Source of the DNA: Arcticibacter sp045629565
GTDB taxonomy: Bacteria; Bacteroidota; Bacteroidia; Sphingobacteriales; Sphingobacteriaceae
Assembly (NCBI RefSeq): GCF_045629565.1
Contig: NZ_JAZQRL010000078.1
Span: 27,455-91,454, forward strand
DNA length: 64,000 nucleotides
Direction of reading: 5' to 3'
In this document: piece by piece, positions 1 through 6,891 of the stretch
Numbering within the stretch: position 1 is the stretch's first letter
Layout: each line of letters opens with the position of its first letter
The notes under the pieces: generated by a model
The model's database searches: none
What the model saw: only the letters and a program-made list of their open reading frames with translations
What the model was told of the DNA's origin: nothing
Program-made: the position numbers and the translations under genes

Positions 1-81
1 TACATTAAAGAAAATCCCATTCAATAATATGGAAAGCGTGGGCTGAACTTCCCGGGGACAGATCAGCCTGCTACACGTCTC

Positions 82-126
82 AAAAAGTAGAAAGAGGAGT
101 TGCATGCGTATGCAGCCCTCTTTCTA
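82..126 (-). terminator. Rho-independent terminator of the FtsX-type permease
   Basis: A 10-bp perfect stem (88-97 with 117-126) encloses a second 5-bp stem (101-105 with 110-114). On the minus strand it is followed by CTTTTTG. The proximal arm contains the stop codon of the permease gene, so transcription ends right at the end of the reading frame. Confidence 0.75.
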
Positions 127-1368
127 TTCATACCTTAAGGCCTCAACAGGATCCAGTCTCGAAGCCTTGGATGCAGGGTATATACCTGAAATAATTCCGA
201 CAACAATACAGAGAACCACTCCTACAGCCATCCAGAGCCAGGGGATGATAAAACTTGCTTCCAGAGCCATGGCCACCACATTGCCGATCAGTATCCCCAA
301 AACAATACCGGCCAGGCCTCCTATCAGGCAGATAACGATTGCTTCATACAGAAACTGCTGCCTGATCAATGTAGGGTTCGCGCCTATTGCTTTGCGTATG
401 CCTATTTCCCTGGTCCTCTCCGTTACCGATACAAGCATGATGTTCATCAGACCGATTGAGGCCCCAACAAGCGTTACAAAGGCGATGACTATCGCACCTA
501 TTGTTACCCATTTAATGTTTTCCAGAAGCGTTTGGACGATAGCATCACTCTTGGTGATCTCAAAGTTGTCGTCCTGACCTGCACTTAGTCCTCTTATATT
601 TCGAAAAAGTGCTGTTGCTTCTCCAATGGTCGACTCGCTTTGCCGGGTATCTAAACTCATCACGGTGATTGTATAACTCGGTCTTGCATTAGTTGATATC
701 TGTCGCGCTTTGAGTAGGGGCACTACACAAACTTTATCTCCTCCAAAGCTCGCGCCTGACCCTTTCTTTTCAAAGATTCCGATAACCTTGTATTTGTTAT
801 TACCCAGAAGGATAAACTTGTCTATGGGATTCAGGTTGGGAAATAGCCGCGTTTTGATCTCTTCACCAATGATCACAACGTTTGCACCGTAGTCTACTTC
901 TGATTTGGAGAAGTTTCTTCCGTCCGACAGCGAGTATCCTCCGGTGGTGATGTACTCCCGGTCGCCACCTATGATGTTGATGTTGGGATTAGTCTTCTCG
1001 CTCGCATATTTTGCAGTGGCACCCTGTGACGCAAACGTGTTGACAGAGACTATTGCAGGATAGTCAAACCGCTCCTTAAAAGCAATCGCTTCCCTGAAAG
1101 TGATAGAAGGATGTCGCTTCGGCTGTTCCCCCGGGCCTCCGAACCGAATACCCGCACCACGGTTCCGTATGGTGAAAGAGTTTGCCCCCATCCTGGAGAA
1201 CGTGCTGTTTAAAGAGCTTTTTATGGCGTCTATCGACGTAAGAATGCCAACCAGAGCCATTAGTCCAATGGCGATTATCGCTGCCGTCAGCAATGTCCTC
1301 AATTTGTTGCTTTTTACAGACTGAAGCGCAACTTTGACGTTCTCTTTATAATTATTACTTACTGGCAT
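124..1368 (-). CDS. ABC transporter permease, MacB/FtsX type, without a partner ATPase
   Basis: A 414-residue inner-membrane protein of the MacB/FtsX permease family. Members have one N-terminal membrane helix, a large periplasmic domain (MacB_PCD) and three C-terminal helices (FtsX). The first helix is visible in the stretch around LLTAAIIAIGLMALVGI, shortly after the typical NKLRTLLT entry. The periplasmic part runs from about residue 45 to 285. The C-terminal part holds the family-typical VTERTREIGIRKAIGA loop between helices. The frame opens at a TTG three codons earlier, but the ATG giving MPVSNNYKEN is the more natural start. Such permeases work with a LolD/MacB-type ATPase and often with a membrane-fusion protein; neither is next to it here, so the partner must lie outside the window on the 3' side or elsewhere. 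Substrate unknown; the family exports macrolides, lipoproteins or peptides. Confidence 0.88.
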   Translation of the reverse strand: MPVSNNYKENVKVALQSVKSNKLRTLLTAAIIAIGLMALVGILTSIDAIKSSLNSTFSRMGANSFTIRNRGAGIRFGGPGEQPKRHPSITFREAIAFKERFDYPAIVSVNTFASQGATAKYASEKTNPNINIIGGDREYITTGGYSLSDGRNFSKSEVDYGANVVIIGEEIKTRLFPNLNPIDKFILLGNNKYKVIGIFEKKGSGASFGGDKVCVVPLLKARQISTNARPSYTITVMSLDTRQSESTIGEATALFRNIRGLSAGQDDNFEITKSDAIVQTLLENIKWVTIGAIVIAFVTLVGASIGLMNIMLVSVTERTREIGIRKAIGANPTLIRQQFLYEAIVICLIGGLAGIVLGILIGNVVAMALEASFIIPWLWMAVGVVLCIVVGIISGIYPASKASRLDPVEALRYE

Positions 1369-1487
1369 GAGAGACAATGGTTAACCTATGTTTAGAGCAG
1401 CAGATATACTTCTTTGTTACATTTGAACTATTATTTTATCTGATCACGATTGGTTTCATAACAGAACTGTAGCTGCCATGAACAAAT

Positions 1488-2972
1488 TTATTGCTGCCGC
1501 CGAAGGAGCTTCATCGCTTCCTCTGCAGCCACCTGCCCCGATATAATCGCCGGCGGTACGCCCGGTCCTGGTACAGTAAGCTGCCCTGCGTAAAATAAAT
1601 TCTTAACTTTTCCAGAGCGTAGCTTCGGTTTTAAGAAAGCTGTTTGCAACAGCGTATTCGCCAATCCGTACGCATTGCCCTTAAAAGAATGATAATCGTC
1701 CACAAAGTCTTTGATGGCATAACTTCTCTTAACAATAATCGAGTCTCTGATAGTTTCCCCTGTTACCATTTCAAACCTATCCATAAGAAGCTTAAAATAT
1801 CGCTCTCTGATCTCCTCTGTATCTTCCAATCCGGGAGCTACCGGGATAAGGAAGAACAGGTTTTCTCCCCCTTCCGGCGCAACAGAGCTGTCAGATCTGG
1901 AAGCGCAGCAAACATAAAAGAGCGGTTTCTCCGGCCATTGAGGTCTTTTGTATATTTCATCAGAATGCTTGTTGAAGTCTTCATCAAAAAAAAGACTGTG
2001 ATGTTGAATGTCTCTCAGTTTTTTGCCCACTCCAATGTAAAATAGTAATGAGGATGGAGACAGCGTACGATTATTCCAGTACTCGGGAGTATAGCCCCGA
2101 TAGTTGCTTTCAAGCAAAACCTGATCGGTATGATGATAATCAGCATTCGAGATGATCAGATCAGCAGGCTTAAAGCCTGAATCTGTTTCCAGTCCCATTG
2201 CTATGCCCTTTTCTACCTTAATCTTTGTTACTTCCGTATTCAGGCAGAACTTTACTCCCTGTTCGGATGCAATCGAAACCATGGCCTTTACAATTTCGTT
2301 CATTCCACCTATAGGATACCAGGTTCCAAGCGCCAGATCCGCATAATTCATCAGACTGTAGAGCGCCGGAGTTGTTGCTGCTGTTCCTCCCAGAAACAGC
2401 ACCGGGAACTCCAGGATCTCAATAATTTTAGGATGCTTAAAATACGACTTCGCATGGTTTCGAAGACTCGTAAACAACTGCAGTCGGAAGCTGGCACTGA
2501 TGAGCTTGAGGTCAATATACTCTGCAATGGAGTGAGAGGGTCGGAACACAAAATCACCCATACCTGTTTGGTACTTATATTCGGCCTGCTTGAGAAAACT
2601 GTCCAAACCATGCGAAGCACCCGGCTCAAGTTCTTCAAACAGTTGCCTAAGCTTGGCCATATCAGCAGGAACGTCCGTAAAGTCCCTCTTGCCCCAGTAA
2701 ACACGATAAGAAGGGTCAAGTCTTTTTAGTTCATAAAAGTCTGAGCTTTTCTTTCCAAATAAGGAAAAGAAGTTTTCAAATACATCCGGCATCCAGTACC
2801 AGCTTGGTCCCATATCGAAGCGGAAACCGTCTTTTGACCATACCCTTGCTCTGCCACCGGGTTGCTCATTCTTCTCATAAACAGTTACATCACATCCCGC
2901 TTGGGCGAGAATAGACGCTGCTGCCAGACCTGCAAAGCCGGAGCCGATGATAGCCACTGAAGATGTATTCAT
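1488..2972 (-). CDS. crtI: Phytoene desaturase (CrtI-type carotenoid oxidoreductase)
   Basis: A 494-residue flavoprotein that introduces the conjugated double bonds turning phytoene into lycopene at the membrane. The N-terminus carries the FAD-binding fold IGSGFAGLAAA followed by the EKNEQPGGRARVW motif of the CrtI family. The substrate-domain signature MGPSWYWMPD follows, and the C-terminal FAD motif reads FYAGQLTVPGPGVPPAI. Length fits bacterial CrtI. The ATG start lies directly before the Rossmann strand. It is divergent from crtB with about 70 bp between starts, a common arrangement that suggests co-regulation. The family also contains ketolases and desaturases with other step numbers; the pairing with crtB and a lycopene cyclase makes phytoene-to-lycopene desaturation the best call. 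Confidence 0.95.
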   Translation of the reverse strand: MNTSSVAIIGSGFAGLAAASILAQAGCDVTVYEKNEQPGGRARVWSKDGFRFDMGPSWYWMPDVFENFFSLFGKKSSDFYELKRLDPSYRVYWGKRDFTDVPADMAKLRQLFEELEPGASHGLDSFLKQAEYKYQTGMGDFVFRPSHSIAEYIDLKLISASFRLQLFTSLRNHAKSYFKHPKIIEILEFPVLFLGGTAATTPALYSLMNYADLALGTWYPIGGMNEIVKAMVSIASEQGVKFCLNTEVTKIKVEKGIAMGLETDSGFKPADLIISNADYHHTDQVLLESNYRGYTPEYWNNRTLSPSSLLFYIGVGKKLRDIQHHSLFFDEDFNKHSDEIYKRPQWPEKPLFYVCCASRSDSSVAPEGGENLFFLIPVAPGLEDTEEIRERYFKLLMDRFEMVTGETIRDSIIVKRSYAIKDFVDDYHSFKGNAYGLANTLLQTAFLKPKLRSGKVKNLFYAGQLTVPGPGVPPAIISGQVAAEEAMKLLRRQQ

Positions 2973-2979
2973 ATAACGG

Positions 2980-3010
2980 TAAATGTAACCTCAAAAACTT
3001 TTAAACCAAA
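2980..3010 (-). promoter_or_regulatory. Possible promoter of crtI
   Basis: On the minus strand TTTG (3010-3007) is followed after 19 nt by TACATTTA (2987-2980), seven of eight matches to the Bacteroidota -7 element TAnnTTTG. The predicted start would lie only a few bases before the crtI ATG, which is unusually close, so this is weak. Confidence 0.3.
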
Positions 3011-3045
3011 ATTTCGTATTATTGATAAATGGGGCGCTACGTTTT

Positions 3046-3882
3046 ATGATGGATTTATATAATTACTCTTGTTTTGAGTGCAGTAAGCTCATTACGAAAA
3101 CCTATAGTACCTCTTTTAGTCTGGGTATCCGCGCCTTTCACAAAGAACTCCGTAACCCCATTTACGCCATCTATGGATTCGTCAGGTACGCCGATGAGAT
3201 AGTTGACACCTTTCATGACTACAATAAGATGGAAATTATCCGCCAGTTTGGTCTTGATACTTACCAGGCTATTGAAAGGGGGGTCAGTATCAATCCAGTG
3301 CTTCATTCATTCCAGCTTGTTGTAAACCAATACCAGATAGACAAGGGTCTTATAGAAGCCTTTCTGCATTCTATGGAAATGGACCTGCAGAAACTATCTT
3401 ATACCGACGCACTCTTTAAAGAATATATATATGGTTCTGCCGAAGTAGTGGGACTCATGTGCCTCAGGGTTTTCTGTCATGGCCATGAAGATTTGTACGC
3501 AACGCTTCTGCCTTCGGCCAAACGGCTGGGCGCCGCCTTCCAGAAGATCAATTTCCTCAGAGATATACAAGCCGATTACGAAGAGAGGGGAAGGGTGTAC
3601 TTTCCGGACGTTGACTTTCTAAGTTTCAGTGAGTCTGACAAAAGAATTATTGAGGAAGATATCCGCATAGACTTCGATGAAGGACTCACCGGGATACGCC
3701 AGCTGCCTCCTAAGTCCCGTGGGGGCGTCTACGTTGCCTATCTCTACTATCTCGAGCTTTTCCATAAAATCGAGTCGAAGCCGGCACATACACTGGCCGC
3801 TGAACGCATCCGGGTGTCTGACAAGAGGAAATTATGGTTGTTCGGACGGGCGCTGTTTAAGGAGAAAATAATAGGCTTATGA
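3046..3882 (+). CDS. crtB: Phytoene synthase
   Basis: A 278-residue squalene/phytoene synthase family enzyme that condenses two geranylgeranyl diphosphates to phytoene, the first committed carotenoid step. Both aspartate-rich motifs are present: ADEIVD inside GFVRYADEIVDTF near residue 55, and RDIQADYEERGRVYFP near residue 170; these bind the Mg-diphosphate groups. The opening CSKLITKTYSTSFSLGIR is typical of the family. The frame extends upstream to a TTG at 3022, but two adjacent ATGs (3046, 3049) start the conserved part, so 3046 is used. It heads a four-gene operon: its stop overlaps the next start by an ATGA. Confidence 0.95.
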   Translation: MMDLYNYSCFECSKLITKTYSTSFSLGIRAFHKELRNPIYAIYGFVRYADEIVDTFHDYNKMEIIRQFGLDTYQAIERGVSINPVLHSFQLVVNQYQIDKGLIEAFLHSMEMDLQKLSYTDALFKEYIYGSAEVVGLMCLRVFCHGHEDLYATLLPSAKRLGAAFQKINFLRDIQADYEERGRVYFPDVDFLSFSESDKRIIEEDIRIDFDEGLTGIRQLPPKSRGGVYVAYLYYLELFHKIESKPAHTLAAERIRVSDKRKLWLFGRALFKEKIIGL

Positions 3883-4391
3883 TCAAGTTGTTTCTATTGC
3901 TGCTGATGCTGCCCCTATCGGTCCTTTCAACAGATCTGGATAAAGTGAGAGCGCAGTTCTACCAGGCTGTCGAGAATAAGGCCGTTGCAGAAAAGTTTTT
4001 GGAACGGATGAAGCGTGACCAGGGAATCAGTGCGGTTCATCTCGCCTATTACGGCTGCGCTCAAACATTAATGGGGAAGCACGCATGGAATCCTTATCAG
4101 AAGCTGGCTCATCTCAAAAGCGGAATGCAGGTGCTCTCCACTGCATCGAAAAAGGCCCCCGACGATCTGGAAATTCGATTTTTACGGTTTAGTATCGAGC
4201 ATTATCTGCCCTCCTTCCTGGGCATGAGCAAGCATCTTGATGAAGACAGGAAAAAGATAGTCAGCCTCGTTCAGAAACGCCAATATGGCTCGCTCGGTAA
4301 AGATGTCCTGAAAAACATGGTTACCTTTGTTATCGAAAGTGGCAGAGCAAATGGCGGAGAACTGGATATTCTAAACCAATCCATGAAATGA
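3879..4391 (+). CDS. Secreted or membrane-anchored protein of unknown function in the carotenoid operon
   Basis: A 170-residue protein with a clear N-terminal signal segment (MIKLFLLLLMLPLSVLS). The remainder is alpha-helical in composition, with no transmembrane segment and no catalytic motif recognised. The spacing of helices and the phrase ASKKAPDDLEIRFLRFSIEH suggest a short TPR-like helical repeat protein, but this is only an impression. ATGA overlaps with both crtB and the lycopene cyclase gene show strict co-translation, so it very likely serves pigment formation or placement. A beta-carotene hydroxylase (CrtZ) is often found in such loci; this protein lacks its histidine motifs. Function unknown. 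Confidence 0.8.
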   Translation: MIKLFLLLLMLPLSVLSTDLDKVRAQFYQAVENKAVAEKFLERMKRDQGISAVHLAYYGCAQTLMGKHAWNPYQKLAHLKSGMQVLSTASKKAPDDLEIRFLRFSIEHYLPSFLGMSKHLDEDRKKIVSLVQKRQYGSLGKDVLKNMVTFVIESGRANGGELDILNQSMK

Positions 4392-5071
4392 ACGAGAAAT
4401 ACACCTACCTGTTAATTAATTTCCTCACGGTACTATTTCCGGTCCTCTTGTCCTTCGATAAGAATGTACACTTCTATAAGAAATGGAAGTATATCTTTCC
4501 TGCCCAGGTGATAAGCGGGTTGTGCTTCTTACTCTGGGATTATATCTTCACCTTATATGATGTATGGTCTTTCAACAGCCGGTATGTAACCGGGCTTTAT
4601 TTCCTCAATCTTCCAATCGAGGAGATTTTATTCTTTGTAACGGTGCCTTTCTCCTGTATATTTATTTATGAATGCCTTAACTTCTACGTTAAGAAAGATA
4701 TTCTCGCCAGGGCCAGTCTTTCGATCACACACGCATTGACTGCTCTTTCAGTGGTTCTGCTGGTGTTTTACCACGACCGGGTCTACACGCTGATCACGTT
4801 TGGTTTGCTGTTGGCCAACTGCTTATATGTGTACCTCAGGAGACCAGACAATATGGGTCGTTTCTATCTCGCCTTTCTGGTTTCCATGTTCCCGTTCTAT
4901 ATCGTGAACGGAATATTGACCTCCTTGCCGATTGTGATGTATAACGATGCTCAGAACATGGGTCTGCGCATATCAACAGTGCCTTTCGAAGATCATTTCT
5001 ATTCCCTTTCCATGCTGCTCATCAATATTTTATTATTCGAGTATTTCCGGAGAAAAGGTAAAAACGCTTAA
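4388..5071 (+). CDS. Lycopene cyclase, CrtYcd-type integral membrane protein
   Basis: A 227-residue polytopic membrane protein with about six to seven hydrophobic helices, built as two lycopene-cyclase domains fused in one chain. Related proteins occur as separate CrtYc and CrtYd subunits in actinobacteria. The family signature PIEEILFFVTVPFSC lies near residue 75 and the preceding WSFNSRYVTGLYF is also characteristic. The second half repeats the plan in a degenerate way (STVPFEDHFYSLSMLL). It would cyclise the ends of lycopene to beta-ionone rings. It overlaps the upstream gene by ATGA and the downstream gene by TAATG. Ring type and number cannot be read from the sequence. Confidence 0.9.
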   Translation: MNEKYTYLLINFLTVLFPVLLSFDKNVHFYKKWKYIFPAQVISGLCFLLWDYIFTLYDVWSFNSRYVTGLYFLNLPIEEILFFVTVPFSCIFIYECLNFYVKKDILARASLSITHALTALSVVLLVFYHDRVYTLITFGLLLANCLYVYLRRPDNMGRFYLAFLVSMFPFYIVNGILTSLPIVMYNDAQNMGLRISTVPFEDHFYSLSMLLINILLFEYFRRKGKNA

Positions 5072-5310
5072 TGGAAACAGATCTGCCAGAGTATACGATC
5101 GCTCAGTTAGCCCTCCGAAACGGGCAAGACAAACCACAGATTTGGGTTGCAGTGGATGGTGTTATCTACGACGTGTCGGAAAGCCGGCTTTGGAGAAACG
5201 GGCAGCATTATGAGCATTGGGCAGGGCAGGACTTAACGTCCGAACTAAAAGATGCCCCTCATTCAAAAAGCGTATTTATTCGGTTTAAAAAGGTGGGAAA
5301 AATCAGGTGA
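5071..5310 (+). CDS. Small cytochrome-b5-like heme/steroid-binding protein
   Basis: A 79-residue soluble protein made of a single short cytochrome-b5-like domain. The pattern WVAVDGVIYDVSESRLW followed by H-EHWAGQDLTSEL and DAPHS matches the small heme/steroid-binding proteins (COG4892 type). The histidines of YEHWAG and APHS are the candidate ligands, but classical b5 HPGG spacing is absent, so heme binding is not assured. It starts on the A of the cyclase TAA, so it is the last gene of the carotenoid operon. A role as electron donor or lipid-binding helper for carotenoid modification is a guess from context. Confidence 0.78.
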   Translation: METDLPEYTIAQLALRNGQDKPQIWVAVDGVIYDVSESRLWRNGQHYEHWAGQDLTSELKDAPHSKSVFIRFKKVGKIR

Positions 5311-5337
5311 TAATCCCGCCGGGAGACTATCACCTGA
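5298..5337 (-). terminator. Terminator of the PfkB-family kinase gene
   Basis: A 10-bp perfect stem (5303-5312 with 5328-5337) with an inner TCCC/GGGA pairing sits between two convergent genes. On the minus strand it is followed by TTTTT, so it ends the kinase transcript. It reaches into the last codons of the b5-like gene and could also stop readthrough from the plus strand. Confidence 0.65.
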
Positions 5338-5341
5338 AGTA

Positions 5342-6262
5342 CTATGGTTCTATAACAAAGCTGCTTAGCGTTACAAATTCCCTTATGCGGCTTTCCACAC
5401 CAGTCTGAGTAAGATCTTTAATTTTCTCTGTTCCAAATTTTTCAACACAAAACGATGCCAGTGCCGATCCGTAGATCACCGCGTTCTTCATATTGTTGAA
5501 GTTGATGGTGCCAACTTTAGCCAGATACCCGATAAATCCCCCGGCAAAAGTATCACCTGCGCCTGTCGGGTCAAACACCTCAGCTAGCGGCAGAGCCGGG
5601 GCAGAAAATACGCGTTCTGAATCAAATAACAGTGCACCGTGCTCACCTTTCTTAATAATCAGATATCGTGGTCCCATCGCAATAATTTTCTTGGCGGCCT
5701 TCACCAGCGAGTATTCGCCTGACAGCTGGCGCGCCTCGGCATCGTTAATCGTCAACACGTCGACTAGCTTCAGTGTCTCTTTTAAATCTTCCATCGCCAT
5801 ATCCATCCAGAAATTCATTGTATCAAGAACGATCAGCTTTGGACGGTTCCGAAGTCTTTCAATGGTAACCTTTTGTATCTGAGGGGTGAGGTTGCCCAGG
5901 AGAAGGTACTCGCATGTCTGATACGATTCCGGAATGATAGGGTCGAAGTCAGCCAATACGTTCAGTTCGGTAGTAAGTGTATCGCGACTGTTCATGTCAT
6001 TATGATACCTTCCCGCCCAGAAAAAAGATTTTTCACCTTCCTTTACCTGTAATCCTTCTACGTCAATTCCATGTGTGGTAAACGTTTCAATATCTTCTTT
6101 GTGAAAATCATCACCAACGACTCCCACAATTTTTACTTTATCATAAAAATATGATGCGGCAAGACTAGCATATGTTGCTGCTCCGCCGACTATTTTGTCC
6201 GTCTTTCCGAAGGGCGTTTCAATGGCATCAAAAGCCACTGTACCTATAATAACTAAGCTCAT
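5342..6262 (-). CDS. PfkB/ribokinase-family sugar or nucleoside kinase
   Basis: A 306-residue cytosolic kinase of the PfkB family, which phosphorylates sugars or nucleosides with ATP. The N-terminal glycine-rich motif IVGGAATYASLAASYF (about residue 25) and the C-terminal ATP/anion-hole signature DPTGAGDTFAGGFIGYLA (about residue 237-254, catalytic Asp in GAGD) are intact. Length is normal. The substrate cannot be told from these motifs; this form with GGAATYAS is common in Bacteroidota and is often annotated simply as PfkB-domain or adenosine-kinase-like protein. It is monocistronic, with its own terminator. Confidence 0.9.
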   Translation of the reverse strand: MSLVIIGTVAFDAIETPFGKTDKIVGGAATYASLAASYFYDKVKIVGVVGDDFHKEDIETFTTHGIDVEGLQVKEGEKSFFWAGRYHNDMNSRDTLTTELNVLADFDPIIPESYQTCEYLLLGNLTPQIQKVTIERLRNRPKLIVLDTMNFWMDMAMEDLKETLKLVDVLTINDAEARQLSGEYSLVKAAKKIIAMGPRYLIIKKGEHGALLFDSERVFSAPALPLAEVFDPTGAGDTFAGGFIGYLAKVGTINFNNMKNAVIYGSALASFCVEKFGTEKIKDLTQTGVESRIREFVTLSSFVIEP

Positions 6263-6304
6263 AAATTATTTTTAAAAAACTTTAAGCAAATATTGCATAA
6301 ATAA

Positions 6305-6340
6305 ATTTAAATCCCGAATATTGCAGTCCCAAAACACAGC
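6305..6340 (+). repeat. Upstream block of tRNA-Asn copy 1, duplicated at 6676-6710
   Basis: Thirty-six bases beginning ATTTAAATC and ending AAACACAGC recur before the second tRNA-Asn with about three differences. The block lies 53 bases before the tRNA 5' end and probably contains the promoter (core CGAATATTGCA, loosely like a Bacteroidota -7 region). Confidence 0.75.
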
Positions 6341-6392
6341 AGCGCTGTCCACTAAAACAGGGCAGCAAGGCACAAATAACCGGGTTTAATAC

Positions 6393-6466
6393 TCCTGAGT
6401 AGCTCAGCCGGTTAGAGCATCTGACTGTTAATCAGAGGGTCGCTGGTTCGAGCCCAGCCTCAGGAG
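6393..6466 (+). tRNA. tRNA-Asn (anticodon GTT), copy 1
   Basis: A complete cloverleaf can be drawn: acceptor TCCTGAG with CTCAGGA, D-arm GCTC/GAGC, anticodon stem TCTGA/TCAGA with loop CTGTTAA (anticodon GTT at 6427-6429), and T-arm GCTGG/CCAGC with TTCGAGC. The discriminator is G at 6466 and CA follows, so the 3' CCA is not fully encoded. A strong terminator follows at once. Confidence 0.97.
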
Positions 6467-6467
6467 C

Positions 6468-6508
6468 AAAGGGGTGAACAAATTAACGTTGTTCACCCCT
6501 TTCTTTTT
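6468..6508 (+). terminator. Terminator of tRNA-Asn copy 1
   Basis: A 14-bp perfect stem (6468-6481 with 6489-6502), loop ATTAACG, then CTTTTT. It begins at the tRNA 3' end. Confidence 0.9.
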
Positions 6509-6675
6509 AACCTGTTCCCTGCTTTCCCGGTTTTAATAGCCGCAGTCCGTTACTAGTGGCGAAGCGCTTAGATGGTATTTCCTGCAACGGCTCCTCCTGA
6601 AAAAATTAATGTCCTTATTATGAAGCTTTAGCAGTTCGAAGCCTGATTTTTATTGAAACGCACTTTTAAAATCAG

Positions 6676-6710
6676 ATTTAAATCGCGAATATTGCATTCC
6701 CAAACACAGC
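6676..6710 (+). repeat. Upstream block of tRNA-Asn copy 2, duplicate of 6305-6340
   Basis: Nearly the same 35 bases as before copy 1 (one base shorter, two substitutions). The sequence between this block and the tRNA differs from that of copy 1, so only the probable promoter and the tRNA are conserved. The 240 bases between the two tRNA units hold no other gene that can be seen. Confidence 0.75.
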
Positions 6711-6753
6711 GAAACTTTCTTAGAAGGTGAAGCAAACATTAACCGGGTAACAC

Positions 6754-6827
6754 TCCTGAGTAGCTCAGCCGGTTAGAGCATCTGACTGTTAATCAGAGGG
6801 TCGCTGGTTCGAGCCCAGCCTCAGGAG
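6754..6827 (+). tRNA. tRNA-Asn (anticodon GTT), copy 2
   Basis: The tRNA sequence is identical to copy 1 at 6393-6466 over all 74 bases; the anticodon GTT is at 6788-6790. It has its own terminator with an unrelated stem, so the two copies are separate transcription units. Confidence 0.97.
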
Positions 6828-6828
6828 C

Positions 6829-6864
6829 AAAAGCCTTCCGGTATCAAACCGGAAGGCTTTTTTA
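6829..6864 (+). terminator. Terminator of tRNA-Asn copy 2
   Basis: A 13-bp stem (6829-6841 with 6849-6861) with a 7-base loop, followed by a T-run. With its A-run on the left it could also end the convergent TonB receptor transcript from the other side. Confidence 0.88.
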
Positions 6865-6891
6865 ATTCCACACGATCCACTCAATCCCGTC

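Noticed and set aside
6393..6864. tRNA-Asn pair as an attachment site of a genomic island
   Set aside because: No integrase, no partial tRNA copy and no island-like gene content lies beside it; both copies are full length.
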